Source: Mesorhizobium amorphae
GTDB lineage: Bacteria > Pseudomonadota > Alphaproteobacteria > Rhizobiales > Rhizobiaceae
Assembly: GCA_003240775.1 (NCBI GenBank)
Contig: QFNI01000029.1
Coordinates: 1-47,069, forward strand
DNA length: 47,069 nt
Direction of reading: 5' to 3'
Shown: in pieces, positions 10,056-19,678 of the stretch
Layout: every line of letters begins with the position of its first letter
How positions within the stretch are numbered: position 1 is the stretch's first letter
Notes under the pieces: generated by a model
What the model was told of the DNA's origin: nothing
What the model saw: only the letters and a program-made list of their open reading frames with translations
Database searches by the model: none
Program-made: the position numbers and the translations under genes

Positions 10056-11198
10056 TCAGCCCCGGATCTTGGTGGCGAGCCAGCCGGCCAGCTCGCCCGG
10101 CGTCATCGCGCCCACCTCGGCGCCCGCGGCCACCAACCGCTGCGCCATCTGGCGGTCGAAGGCGGGCTTGGCTTCGGAATCGAGGGCCGCCAATCCGAGC
10201 ACCAGCGTGCGCTGGCCGGTGAGCGCGCGCACCCGCTGCACCAGCATCGCCTCGCTGGAGCCCTCGTAGAAATCCGAGATCAGCACCACGATCGCCCGGT
10301 CGGGATGGTCGATCAGCGAGGTGGCATAGGACACCGCCCCCTGGATGTCTGTGCCGCCGCCGAGCTGAACCTTCATCAGCAGTTCCACGGGGTCGTCCAC
10401 CTCGCGCGTGAGATCGACCACCGATGTGTCGAAGGCGACCAGATGGGTGCGGATGCCCGGCAAGCCCCAGAGGCAGGCGGCAGTCACGGCCGAGTGGATC
10501 ACGGAATCCAGCATGGAGCCGCTCTGGTCGACGAGCAGGATCACCTGCCACTGCTTGAGATGGCGCTGGTTGCGCGCGAAGAAATGGAGACGCTCGGGCG
10601 TGATGCGCCGTGTCTCGGGGTCGTAGTGGCGCAGGTTGTCGCGCACCACGCGGCGGAAATCGAGGTCGCGCGCGTTGCGGAACTGCGTGTGGCGCCGGCG
10701 GTCGAGCACGCCGGAAAAGGAAAGCGCGAAGTCGCGCGCGAGCTTCTCCATCAGCTCGCGCACCACCTTCTGCACGAGGATGCGCGCCATGGCGAGCACA
10801 TCGGGGCTCATCAGATGCTTGGTGCGCAACACCGCCTTCAGCAGGGTCTCGTTGGGCTCCGCGCGGGCCAGCACGTCGGGGTTCGTCACCACGTCGTCGA
10901 TCGCATAGCGCTCGATGGCATCGCGCTCCAGGCGCTCGATGGTCTCCTTGGGAAACAGGCGGTGGATCTCGTTGATCCATTGCGGCGTGGACAGCCGCGA
11001 GCCCTCGCGACCGCCCTGGCGGCGGATGTTGCGCGCCCCGCCTTCCTCGTCGCGCCCGTAGAGCCATTCCATGGCCTGGTCCATCGCGAGCGCCTCGGCC
11101 CCCAGCGCGCAGCCGGCGGAGCGGCACGCGCCGTCCGCGGCTTCTCCCAATATGAGACGCCAGCGCGACAGCGCGTCGAGGTTGCCCGAAGGCGTCAC
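10056..11198 (-). CDS. VWA domain protein of the MoxR/VWA operon (YehP/CoxE-like)
   Basis: A 380-residue protein with a C-terminal von Willebrand A domain. The metal-ion-dependent adhesion site is complete: D224-x-S-x-S228 (LLVDQSGSM), T283 (GGTD) and D309 (ISDF). The N-terminal ~200 residues are helical and charged. I place the start at a GTG that overlaps the preceding stop codon (GTGA); the frame stays open upstream but only as a shadow of the WGR gene, and the resulting length agrees with YehP (about 380). VWA proteins of this type usually work with a MoxR AAA ATPase encoded in the same operon, here 6 kb upstream. Confidence 0.85.
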   Translation of the reverse strand: MTPSGNLDALSRWRLILGEAADGACRSAGCALGAEALAMDQAMEWLYGRDEEGGARNIRRQGGREGSRLSTPQWINEIHRLFPKETIERLERDAIERYAIDDVVTNPDVLARAEPNETLLKAVLRTKHLMSPDVLAMARILVQKVVRELMEKLARDFALSFSGVLDRRRHTQFRNARDLDFRRVVRDNLRHYDPETRRITPERLHFFARNQRHLKQWQVILLVDQSGSMLDSVIHSAVTAACLWGLPGIRTHLVAFDTSVVDLTREVDDPVELLMKVQLGGGTDIQGAVSYATSLIDHPDRAIVVLISDFYEGSSEAMLVQRVRALTGQRTLVLGLAALDSEAKPAFDRQMAQRLVAAGAEVGAMTPGELAGWLATKIRG

Positions 11199-14100
11199 GC
11201 GGTGCTCGTCTCGACGAGCAGGCTCGGCCCGCGCAGAAGCTCGCTGGCCGAAACGCGGTCCAATTCGCCGAAGGTGCGGGTGTTCGCCTGGTTCCTGCCG
11301 AAATAGGTGTACTCCGTCGACATCTTGCCCAGCGTCTGCAGCTTGTCCTCGAATTCGGCTGCGCCCGCGAACAGGCCATCGCCGAAGTCGAGCGTGATCG
11401 TGCCGGCCTTGCCGTCGAGAAACTGCACGGGCCGCTCGATCCAGCAGATGGCGCCGCCGTCCTGCGGCGAGCCGAGCGGCCACCCGCGCGCGCCCATGCC
11501 GCGCAGCCGCTTGGCTTCGACCTTTATCCCCTCGAAACGGGTGATCGCGTTGGTCGCCTTCTCCTCGTCGGTCAGCTCGTAGGTCTCGCGTCCGAGCTGG
11601 GGGAAGGGCTGGGCGATTTCATAGTCGCCGAACAGCGCCCCCCATTTGTCGAGCGCGCCGGGGGGCAGTTGCAGCGGGTGGACGAGGCCGATCAGTTCCT
11701 CCGCCTCTTCCGAGACGTCGAGGTCGATCGCGTCGTCTTCCGCGTCCGTGACCGAAAGGTCGTCGGCGACGCGGAAGATCACGGACGGCGCGGTGCGCGG
11801 ATCGGCGTCGAGATAGATGCCCCAGACGAGGCGCTGCGCCAGATGCCGGATCAGCGGATGGGCGGCGAAGAAGGGCCAGAACACCGAAGGCTTCACCCGC
11901 CGAGAGGTGGAAAGCATGTTCTCCAGCCGTGTGATCTGGAGGCTCGCGACGGCGCGGGCATCCTTCTTGAGCGCGCTCCACTGGGCCGAGGCCTGCTTGG
12001 AAAGCTCGGGGTCGTCGCTTCTGTTCGGCTTGGGCAGGTCCTTGAGGCGCACGCCTTCGGTGTCCTTGACCACGGGCTTGAGGAACTCGTCGAAGCTCGC
12101 GCGGAAGCGGCGCGTGCCGAAGTCGAGGTCGAGGCCGCCGCGCTCGTCGAGGTCGAGATCGGGCGCCAGGCGGTCGGAAAGCTCATCGGGGGAAAGGTCG
12201 CGTGCTTCGGCCAAGGCCGCGATCTTCTCGCGCGCCTTGTCCTGCAGGCCCTTGAACTTCAGCTTCTCCGCGATGCCGTTCAGGTTCATCAGCGCTACGT
12301 CCGAGCCGATGTCGACCAGCACGTCGAGCCCTGTGACGGCGCGCGCATGCGCGGCCTCGCCCGGCCATTTGCGGATCAGGCGTGTGAGCTGGCGCGCGGC
12401 CTCGTCGTCGCCGAGCCAGCCCACTCCGCGCAGTGCCCAGCCATCCCTCGATGGCGCGCCTTCGGCCAGCCAGGCGGAGAACGTGTCCCAGGCGAAGGCT
12501 GCCAGGCTGCGCGGGGTGCAGGCCTCGCGCACGAGCGCGATGCCGGGATACACCGTTTCGGGTGTCGAGAAGGACACCATTTCGGCAATCGCCGCCATTG
12601 CTTCGTCGGGCAGCGCGCCGCCCCCCTTGAGCTCGGGCCGGGAAAGCGTCACCGGTGCGAACCAGCCGGGCAGCTTGGCGATGCGCGAGGGGAAGCGGCC
12701 GAGCGGATCGCGGTCGAGCACCTCCGCCACGGCCTCGGTCGCGCGGGGCTCGATCTCCGCATAGCGCGCAGCAGCCGTCTCGATGACCGCCCTGCCGTCT
12801 TCCCGGTCCCCGGCCATCCAGCGCAGGGTCAACTCGGCCGCGTCGCGCAGCGGACCGGGCTTGCCCACGGCATCGGGGATCAGCCGCATGACGGCCGTCT
12901 CGCGATAGGCGCGCAGCCAGGACAATGCGGGCACGCGGGCCTTTTTCAGCTTGTGCAGGGCGCGGGCGGCAAGCGGAGCGATATCCCCCGCATCCACGTC
13001 GCGCGCGAGCGCGAGCAGACCGGTCGGGTCGGATGCGATCTGCGACACGAGCCCCGGCAGAGCGCGTTCGCCGTAGAGCGACATCATGTGGGGCAGCGTA
13101 TCCGCCAAGTAGTAGCTCTCGTGGATGCTCGGGATTTCCCAGAGCGCCAGGGCCAAGGGCTCGGGCTGCCGTTCCACCACATCGGCAAGCGCTGACCAGT
13201 TCGCCGTGCGCAGCGCATAGGCGCGTGCCCGTTGGATTTCGGGGATGCGGGTCGCGAGATAGGACAGGGCATAGGCCTCGCCGTCTTCGGGCCGGGGTAA
13301 GGCGAGCGACGGGGGCGGCACCTTGTAGTAGGTCGGAAACACATATTGCTCGAGTTCGGCGATCACGCCGGGAAGCTCTCTCATGTCGGACAACAACTTT
13401 GCCCGGCTGATCCGCCACTGGTTGTGTTCGGGCAGCCGCCCTTCGCGCAGGTAGCGGAAGGGCGTCTCGATCGGCTGGAGGTCGAGCACGATCTCGGTCT
13501 TTGCCTTCGCCTTCTTGCGCCAGGGCGGATCACGCAGCACGGCGGGCCATTCGTCCCTGGACGCCATGGGCACATCGCGGGCCTGGAGAAGGCGATCGAG
13601 CATGCCCGCGGATTTCGGGTCGCCGGAAACCCAGGAGCGCGCCTGCTCCTGGCCGAAACGCGCGATCGCTTCCAGGACCCGAGCGCGCACCGTGGGATCG
13701 GTGCGGCCCGCTGCCAGGGCGTTCACCGCCTGCGCGAAGGTGCGGGCGGGGCGCTCGGTCATCCCCTTGTCGAATGCGGCGCGGATCGTCTTGTCGTGCA
13801 GGAGAGGAAGCAGCGTGGAAAGGGCTGTCGTGCCGCCCACGGCCAGGATCGTCTCGGCAATGGTTGTCCGCAACTCGTTGTGGGCAAACGACAGCAGCCA
13901 TTCGAGCGTGGGCGCTGGGGTTTCGCCAAAGCGTTCTGCCGATCGGATGGTTGCTGCGAGAACTTCCTGTGGGGCAAGCTCGGTGTAGCTGAAATAGAAA
14001 TAATAGGAGCGCTTGGCGCGCCAGCGGGCGACTGCGGAGGGTGGAGCCTCCGCGATCAGCGGCATCATGTGGAGGAGGGCGCCTGGGTCCTCGCCCGCGC

Positions 14101-15124
14101 CTGCCGCCGCTTCCAACACCGCAAGGGGCTTCAGCTCATGCTGCACCGGGCGGTCGTCGGCGAGGATGAAGGCGAACGAAGCGCGCTTTCGCCAATCGGG
14201 CTGGGAGGCTGCGGCTTCGGTGAGAAGCTCGAGCAACTGGTCCTGGAAGGCGGGCGGAGCGGCCGTCACGGCATCCCGGAACGCCACGTCGAAGGCCGAG
14301 CCCCAGGCCAGGCGTTCATAGCCCGAGGAGCGCTTGTGAACCTCGCCAGCATGCTTGTCGATCACGGCTGCGAGGGTTTCGGGATCCGTGGTCGCCACCA
14401 GCCATCGGGCGAATTCGGTCAGGGCCGCGCGGCTGCCGCTGCGACTGGTCGGGCCCTGGCTGTCCACGACGACCCAGATCTCCCATGCCGCGCTCTGGAT
14501 GCGCTCGATCCAGCCGCTTGCGGTCGCTGCATCCATCCCGGATTTCGTGTCGCTGCCTCCGCCGAGCTTGGACTTGATCCAGCCGAGCGCCCCGCCCCCT
14601 TGCTTCGGCGCGAGGTCGCGCAGCACGTCTTCGAGGAGTTTGAGGGAATCGAAGTTCTTTTCCTTGGCGTGGTCGCGGAGGATGGCGAGGATCTCGTTCA
14701 GCGTCTTCCACGCTTGCTCGGGATCGAGCGCCCCGCGTGGGGTGCTGCGTGTCGGCAGCGCGTGGTCGAGAAGGGTCTGAATCTCTTCCGATGTCGTATC
14801 GGGCCCCGCTTCGGCGAGAACCGGCTCGACCGTCGCTTCCACGACCGCAGCGGGCTCGGGCTCCACCTCGTGCGGCTTTGGAGCCTCCTCCTTGGCTGTG
14901 GCGGGCGCGGGGGTCACCTCGCCCGTCAGCGCATAGCCCTTGCCGGTCTTTTCCTTGACGAGCTTCGCCATTTCCTTGTCGGCGAGGGCCGCGCTGTCGA
15001 AGGTCTTCTCCTTGGTCTGGCCGCTCGTGCCGATGCGGCCGAAGCGGACGGAAAGCGTGGTGCCATCCACCCCGACCTCCCAGAATTTCGCGGAAGAGCC
15101 TTCAACCAGTTCGTAGCGTTCCAT
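11195..15124 (-). CDS. WGR domain-DUF4132 giant protein (YehI/MolR-like)
   Basis: A 1309-residue protein, one of the largest in the window. Residues ~1-65 form a WGR domain (YELVEGSSAKFWEVGVDG, then VRFGRIGTSGQ), a module known from PARPs and bacterial regulators that contacts nucleic acid. A low-complexity Pro/Glu/Ala linker (~68-110) follows, then a long alpha-helical, HEAT-like region, and near the C-terminus a DUF4132-type region (from about residue 1080, including 'HPLIRHLAQRLVWGIYLD'). It begins 20 bases after the DUF5682 gene and overlaps the VWA gene by 4 bases. Function unknown; a scaffold or target-recognition role in a MoxR/VWA machine is inference. Confidence 0.85.
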   Translation of the reverse strand: MERYELVEGSSAKFWEVGVDGTTLSVRFGRIGTSGQTKEKTFDSAALADKEMAKLVKEKTGKGYALTGEVTPAPATAKEEAPKPHEVEPEPAAVVEATVEPVLAEAGPDTTSEEIQTLLDHALPTRSTPRGALDPEQAWKTLNEILAILRDHAKEKNFDSLKLLEDVLRDLAPKQGGGALGWIKSKLGGGSDTKSGMDAATASGWIERIQSAAWEIWVVVDSQGPTSRSGSRAALTEFARWLVATTDPETLAAVIDKHAGEVHKRSSGYERLAWGSAFDVAFRDAVTAAPPAFQDQLLELLTEAAASQPDWRKRASFAFILADDRPVQHELKPLAVLEAAAGAGEDPGALLHMMPLIAEAPPSAVARWRAKRSYYFYFSYTELAPQEVLAATIRSAERFGETPAPTLEWLLSFAHNELRTTIAETILAVGGTTALSTLLPLLHDKTIRAAFDKGMTERPARTFAQAVNALAAGRTDPTVRARVLEAIARFGQEQARSWVSGDPKSAGMLDRLLQARDVPMASRDEWPAVLRDPPWRKKAKAKTEIVLDLQPIETPFRYLREGRLPEHNQWRISRAKLLSDMRELPGVIAELEQYVFPTYYKVPPPSLALPRPEDGEAYALSYLATRIPEIQRARAYALRTANWSALADVVERQPEPLALALWEIPSIHESYYLADTLPHMMSLYGERALPGLVSQIASDPTGLLALARDVDAGDIAPLAARALHKLKKARVPALSWLRAYRETAVMRLIPDAVGKPGPLRDAAELTLRWMAGDREDGRAVIETAAARYAEIEPRATEAVAEVLDRDPLGRFPSRIAKLPGWFAPVTLSRPELKGGGALPDEAMAAIAEMVSFSTPETVYPGIALVREACTPRSLAAFAWDTFSAWLAEGAPSRDGWALRGVGWLGDDEAARQLTRLIRKWPGEAAHARAVTGLDVLVDIGSDVALMNLNGIAEKLKFKGLQDKAREKIAALAEARDLSPDELSDRLAPDLDLDERGGLDLDFGTRRFRASFDEFLKPVVKDTEGVRLKDLPKPNRSDDPELSKQASAQWSALKKDARAVASLQITRLENMLSTSRRVKPSVFWPFFAAHPLIRHLAQRLVWGIYLDADPRTAPSVIFRVADDLSVTDAEDDAIDLDVSEEAEELIGLVHPLQLPPGALDKWGALFGDYEIAQPFPQLGRETYELTDEEKATNAITRFEGIKVEAKRLRGMGARGWPLGSPQDGGAICWIERPVQFLDGKAGTITLDFGDGLFAGAAEFEDKLQTLGKMSTEYTYFGRNQANTRTFGELDRVSASELLRGPSLLVETSTA

Positions 15125-15144
15125 GCCGTGCCTCTTTGTTGTGT

Positions 15145-17433
15145 TCAGTTCAGTCCCGCGCGGCCGAGCCGCTCGGCGACGCGCGCTTCGAGAGCGAGTG
15201 CCGCCGCCTGGCTTTCCGCGCCAACGCGCTGGCGCATCCAGGCAATCGCCGCCACTTCCGCCTCGCCCTCGCCCAACCCGTGCGAGCGAAGGATGGCGCG
15301 CGCCAGTCGCTCGCGCTCGCGCGGGGGAAACCAGGCGAATGCTTGGCGCATCGCGGGCAGGGCGGAAAGAAATTCCGGGTCGGTCCAGCCTTCGACGAGG
15401 CCTGACACGGCTTCAAGGACGCTCTGGCTTTCCGCCAGCTCCTCGCGCGCGAGCGCGAAGAGGCCGGACAGGAAATCGCCCAGTTCCTGAGGCTGCGCAA
15501 AGCGGCGGATGCGCTTGGCGGCGGCATCCGAACCGTCCTCGCCCAAGGCGATGCGGCAGCCGAGGCTCGCGCCCGCGAGTGCCGGCGCAGCATCTTCATT
15601 CGCGAGAATGCGCGCGAGCACCGCGCTGAAGGCTTGGCGGTCGAGGCGAAGCTCGGGGCAGTCGCGCAGGAGATCGCGGGCGGCGAGCATGGCATCGATG
15701 GCGCCGAACCCCTCGTCGGGATCCTCGATCCCTTCCGCGAGCCAGGCGAAGCGATGGAAGAAGGCCGAGGCGATGCGGCCCAGACCGAGATGGGCCGCCT
15801 GTCCGAACACCGCGCCGAACCTGTAGAGCCGCGCGACATGGAGCCCCGACTTGCCGAGCGGGCGGATGTCGTGCGCCCGCGCCACGCCCTCTTCCAGGCG
15901 GCTGAGCAGATCGTCATGCGTGCCGATCAGCCCGGCGAAGAGCGCTTGGCCGAGTGCCGCGCCCAAGGCCGCGAGATCGCCGCTCTTGCCTTCCAGCCGC
16001 GAGGCGATCAGGGCAGCCGCCGCCATCGGCAGCGCACCGCCCCAGCGCGATGCTTCGATGAGGGCACCCAGCCGATCGCGGTGCGGGCTGATCCTGAAGG
16101 TCTCGCGTGGCGCGCGGGTGTCGGCCTCGCTTGCGCCGCCCTCGCGCTCGATGCCGGGAATCCCCAGCAGAAGAAGCGCGTGCAACGCGTGTGCGCGGCC
16201 TCGGTCGCCTTCCGCGTTCCAGTCGATCGGGATGCTGCGGGACGTGCCGGTGGGCACGAGATCGAGTTCGGCCAAGCGGGCTTCCACATCGGCCACGAGC
16301 GGCGGCTGGCGGGTGCCGGAAGCGAGCTTGCCCCGACGGCTGCCGGTCAGCGCGCCGAGCATCGCAACCAGCGCGGGATGGCTGCCCGCCCGCAGCGCGC
16401 CCGGCCGCGTCCAGTCGGCGGGCAGGTCGAGCGCATCCTTGACCAGAGTGGAAAGGGCGGCGTCCAGGAGATCGGAGCGAAGCACCGCGCGGTGGCCGCG
16501 CGCCGCGGCAAGCGCCTGGGCCTGCGCCGTCCAGGCCACACGGTCGGCCGTGGAGACCACTTGGCGTGCCTTGCGCATGGCTTCCGTGATGCGGCTGGCC
16601 GCCCATTCTGCAGCCTGCGCCAGCCCCTCCTCCGCGACCGTCTCGTAATAGGCCGGAGACGGCATCCCCGCGGCATAGCCGGTGAAGCGGTCGAGGCGGC
16701 CGTAATCATAGGGGACGACATACGAGCCGGTGCGCGCGCCCTCGGGCGGGTGCGCCTGCGGGAGTTCGGTGCCCCTCGTTTCCCGCGCGATGCGCCGGAT
16801 GGCTTCCGCGTGCCAGCCGCCGCAGACCAGGACCACGGGTCGCCCGCCCGCCTGATCCATCGCCCAGGCGGCGGTGCAGCCCATGAACGCCTCGCGCGCG
16901 GCTTCCGACGCGTCCTCCGCGCCACCCGGGCGCAGCAGCTCGAAGTAGCCGTCGAGCACGGCGGGCAGTTCGCGGCTGTCGCGCTGCTCGGCCAGCGCAT
17001 CCCAGAGCGCGTCGGCTCCGTCCTCGCCGAGCTTCTCGCCGAGCAGATGCGTTGCCCGCCGGGCACGAAGCGAGTGTGGGTCGGCATAGCGGTTGGCGCG
17101 GTCGCCGAAGGATTTGTCCCAGGCCGGCAGATCGCAGAATAGGGACTCTGCGCCCACCGCCCAGGCCGATTGCAGAGCCTGCCATTCGGGCGAGTAGGCG
17201 CAGAAAGGCGCGTAGGAGGCGCGCGTCTCCGTTTCCGAAGCGAGAAACGAGAAGACGGCGACAGGCAGGCGGTGCTCGAGCCGGAGATCGCCCATGTGCG
17301 GGTTGAAGTCGCTCGGCCCCTCGATCAGCACGAAGGCTGGCCGCGTCTCGGAGATCACGCGCTTCACAAGTGCCGCACATGCGGGCGAATGATGCCGAAC
17401 GCCGATCACCGTCAGTTGGCTGCGTGACCGCAC
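15145..17433 (-). CDS. DUF5682 family protein (YehM-like)
   Basis: A 762-residue protein matching the YehM/DUF5682 type in length (YehM is about 760). The N-terminal third has 'VIGVRHHSPACAALV', 'FVLIEGPSDFNPHMGDL' and 'VVLVCGGWHAEAI'. The paired histidines, the 'EGP' strand and the 'GGWH' strand resemble the layout of the TraB/ChaN/EreA fold, so a hydrolase-like or metal-binding site is possible; this is inference. The remainder is helical. The start is a GTG three bases after the MoxR stop, so translation is probably coupled. Confidence 0.82.
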   Translation of the reverse strand: MRSRSQLTVIGVRHHSPACAALVKRVISETRPAFVLIEGPSDFNPHMGDLRLEHRLPVAVFSFLASETETRASYAPFCAYSPEWQALQSAWAVGAESLFCDLPAWDKSFGDRANRYADPHSLRARRATHLLGEKLGEDGADALWDALAEQRDSRELPAVLDGYFELLRPGGAEDASEAAREAFMGCTAAWAMDQAGGRPVVLVCGGWHAEAIRRIARETRGTELPQAHPPEGARTGSYVVPYDYGRLDRFTGYAAGMPSPAYYETVAEEGLAQAAEWAASRITEAMRKARQVVSTADRVAWTAQAQALAAARGHRAVLRSDLLDAALSTLVKDALDLPADWTRPGALRAGSHPALVAMLGALTGSRRGKLASGTRQPPLVADVEARLAELDLVPTGTSRSIPIDWNAEGDRGRAHALHALLLLGIPGIEREGGASEADTRAPRETFRISPHRDRLGALIEASRWGGALPMAAAALIASRLEGKSGDLAALGAALGQALFAGLIGTHDDLLSRLEEGVARAHDIRPLGKSGLHVARLYRFGAVFGQAAHLGLGRIASAFFHRFAWLAEGIEDPDEGFGAIDAMLAARDLLRDCPELRLDRQAFSAVLARILANEDAAPALAGASLGCRIALGEDGSDAAAKRIRRFAQPQELGDFLSGLFALAREELAESQSVLEAVSGLVEGWTDPEFLSALPAMRQAFAWFPPRERERLARAILRSHGLGEGEAEVAAIAWMRQRVGAESQAAALALEARVAERLGRAGLN

Positions 17434-17436
17434 GCG

Positions 17437-18540
17437 TCAAGCCGTCAGCAGGTGGCGGGCGGCGTAGAAGGCGCTCCAGGCTTCGCCCTCGCGGCGCGCG
17501 ACCTTCTGCTCCATGTAGCGGCGCAGCTTGGCCAAGTCCTCCGCATTGTCCTTGGCGGCGGTGCCGGCCAAGCACTCCACGATGTCTTCGGGCCGCCCGC
17601 TGTCGCCGCGCAGATAGTGCGCGCGCACGCCCACCGCATGGGCGACGCTCACGGCTTCCGCCGTGCTCATCACCGATGACAGGCGCTCGAGCCCCGCTCC
17701 CTCGGCATCCACCCCTTCGCGCAACTCGCGGAAGCAGGAAACGAGCACATAGAGCACGTCGTCACCCGGCGCCTGGGCGACGCCCGAGCGCTTGAGGAGC
17801 TTGCCCGCCTCGCGCTTCACCAGCGCCAGTTCCTCGTCGAGATCGCGGATGGGGAACACGGTCTCGAAGTTGAAGCGCCGCTTGAGCGCGGCCGACATGT
17901 CGTTGACGCCACGGTCGCGCGTGTTGGCGGTAGCGATCACGTTGAAGCCCTCTCGCGCGAAGACCATGCCGGCTTCGCCCGTCAGCTCTGGCACGGCGAG
18001 AACGCGATCCGACAAGACCGACAGCAGGCTGTCCTGCACTTCGAGCGGGCAGCGCGTGATCTCCTCGAAGCGCACGAGCTTGCCCGACGCCATGCCGCGA
18101 TGGAGGGGTGCCGGCACCAAGGCGCGCTCGGAGGGACCTTCGCTGACCAGCAGCGCGTAGTTCCAGCCATACTTGATCTGGTCCTCGGTCAACGAGGCGC
18201 CGCCCTGGATGGTGAGGGTGGAATCGCCGCTGACGGCGGCTGCCAGCAATTCCGAAAGCAGGCTCTTCGCCGTGCCCGGCTCGCCGATCAGAAGCAGGCC
18301 GCGCGAGGTGGCGAGCGTCACCATCGCGCGCTCCACGAGGGCGGGCGCGCAGACGAGCTTGGGGGGCAGCCCGTCGCCGCCCAGGATGAAGCGCTTCACC
18401 GCCTGGAGCGACAGGGCCCAGCCGGGCGGGCGCGGACCACGGTCGCTCCGGCGCAGCGCGTCGAGTTCGTCGCGATAGAGAACTTCAGCGGGTGGCCTCT
18501 GCCAATTCGCGCTGGCTTCGATCGTGCTTGCTCGGCTCAC
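17437..18540 (-). CDS. MoxR-family AAA+ ATPase (YehL-like)
   Basis: A 367-residue AAA+ ATPase and first gene of the five-gene operon. Walker A is G86EPGTAKS93, Walker B is LVRFEE (155-160), sensor 1 is ATANTRD (203-209), and the arginine-finger region is ALKRRF (218-223). MoxR ATPases act as chaperone-like remodellers, usually with a VWA partner that tethers or recruits the client. No other gene lies upstream on this strand, so the promoter is probably in the 118 bases before the next gene. The role of the system is not known. Confidence 0.87.
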   Translation of the reverse strand: MSRASTIEASANWQRPPAEVLYRDELDALRRSDRGPRPPGWALSLQAVKRFILGGDGLPPKLVCAPALVERAMVTLATSRGLLLIGEPGTAKSLLSELLAAAVSGDSTLTIQGGASLTEDQIKYGWNYALLVSEGPSERALVPAPLHRGMASGKLVRFEEITRCPLEVQDSLLSVLSDRVLAVPELTGEAGMVFAREGFNVIATANTRDRGVNDMSAALKRRFNFETVFPIRDLDEELALVKREAGKLLKRSGVAQAPGDDVLYVLVSCFRELREGVDAEGAGLERLSSVMSTAEAVSVAHAVGVRAHYLRGDSGRPEDIVECLAGTAAKDNAEDLAKLRRYMEQKVARREGEAWSAFYAARHLLTA

Positions 18541-18658
18541 GGCCCCTCCCGGTGAAAGCGTGGCAATGCGCTCCCGAAACCGTTCGAGAGGCTTTCGCGG
18601 CGGAACTTAAGGCGAAATGTGGCGGAGGAAAGAACGCGTGGGCGTAGCTCTGGCGCGG

Positions 18659-19678
18659 CTACACTTCCGGGATGTTCTCCTTGAGCACCAGATGCAGCCG
18701 CGGCGGGTGGCCCTCATAGGGCAGGTTGCGCACGGCGTGGACCAGCATGTTGAGCGCCTCACGCGCCTCGACGCGCGGGTTCTGGTCGATCACGGCGTCG
18801 AGCGTGCCGTCGAGCAGCAGGCGCTTGGTGCCCTCCGTCAGCTCATGGCCGAGAAACACGGTGCTTCGCTCCCGGCCCCGCTCGTGAAGGGCCTGGGCGA
18901 TGCCGCTGTTGCCCGCTCCGATGTTGTAGATGCCCGCGAGATCCTCGTGTCGGTCGAGCAGCGCGCGGGCCTCGCGGTAAGCGCGCTCGCGGTCGTCGCC
19001 CATCTCCCGCAGTTCCACGATCTCGAGCTTCGGAAACTCTTCGGACAGCACGTGACGGAAGCCCATCTCGCGTTCCTGGTGGCCGCGATAGGAGAGCGAG
19101 CCCGCAAACATCGCGACCTTGCGCACCGCACTCCGCCCCAGCAGCCGCCCGAGCACATAGCCCGCTAGGCGGCCCGCCTGGCGGTTGTCGATGCCGACAT
19201 AGCCGATGCGTGGCACATGGAGGATGTCGGTCGCGAGTGTGACGACCTTCACATCCGCGCGCGAAAGCATCCGCACGGCCTCGCGCACGGTGGGGTGGTC
19301 GAGCGCGATCAGCCCCACGCCCGCCGTTCTGCCCTGCAAGCCGTGCAACGCATCCGCGAGCGTCTCGGGGTTGAAGCTCTCGATCGCGGTGATGCGAACG
19401 TCGATGCCGGGCCGCTGGGCGGCCTGGGTGCTCAACTGGTCGTGCAAGGTGCGGATGAAGGTGTTGGAGCCGACGGGCAGCACGAAATCCAGCCGGATCG
19501 CGGCATCAGCCGATCCGTCCGGAAGCGTCTCCTCACCGATATAGCCCAGCCGCCGCGCGGTCTGGAACACCACATGGCGGGTACGCGGGCGCACGCCCGG
19601 CCGGTTGTTGAGCACGCGGTCCACGGTCGCAGGCGAGACCCCGGCTTCCCGGGCGACGTCTGCGAGGGTCGAACGCAT
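18659..19678 (-). CDS. LacI-family transcriptional regulator
   Basis: A 339-residue regulator. The N-terminal helix-turn-helix is clear (LADVAREAGVSPATVDRV, residues 5-22) and the rest is a type I periplasmic-binding-like sensor domain ('GLIALDHPTVREAV', 'YVGIDNRQAGRLAGYVLG', 'GIYNIGAGNSGIAQAL', 'VFLGHELTEGTKRLL'). The segment after 'ARRLGYI' lacks the usual Asn/Ala/Leu hinge helix of LacI proteins, so minor-groove contact may differ. I start at the ATG at 19678, since the family begins there; the open frame upstream is not conserved. It diverges from the lactate-dehydrogenase-like gene over 208 bases and is a candidate to control it. Confidence 0.85.
   Translation of the reverse strand: MRSTLADVAREAGVSPATVDRVLNNRPGVRPRTRHVVFQTARRLGYIGEETLPDGSADAAIRLDFVLPVGSNTFIRTLHDQLSTQAAQRPGIDVRITAIESFNPETLADALHGLQGRTAGVGLIALDHPTVREAVRMLSRADVKVVTLATDILHVPRIGYVGIDNRQAGRLAGYVLGRLLGRSAVRKVAMFAGSLSYRGHQEREMGFRHVLSEEFPKLEIVELREMGDDRERAYREARALLDRHEDLAGIYNIGAGNSGIAQALHERGRERSTVFLGHELTEGTKRLLLDGTLDAVIDQNPRVEAREALNMLVHAVRNLPYEGHPPRLHLVLKENIPEV

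Noticed and set aside
8556..11306. Long open frame (over 900 codons) on the plus strand opposite the SWIM and VWA genes
   Set aside because: It is a high-GC antisense shadow: composition is Arg/Ala/His-rich, no family motif is visible, and the minus-strand frames carry clear SWIM and VWA motifs.
10056..11483. Longer VWA protein starting at 11483
   Set aside because: The extra 95 residues read the end of the WGR gene in another frame; the GTGA overlap at 11198 gives the family length.
11669..15490. Two long plus-strand frames opposite the WGR-DUF4132 gene
   Set aside because: Antisense shadows with random-looking composition; the minus strand has WGR and DUF4132-type regions in one uninterrupted frame.
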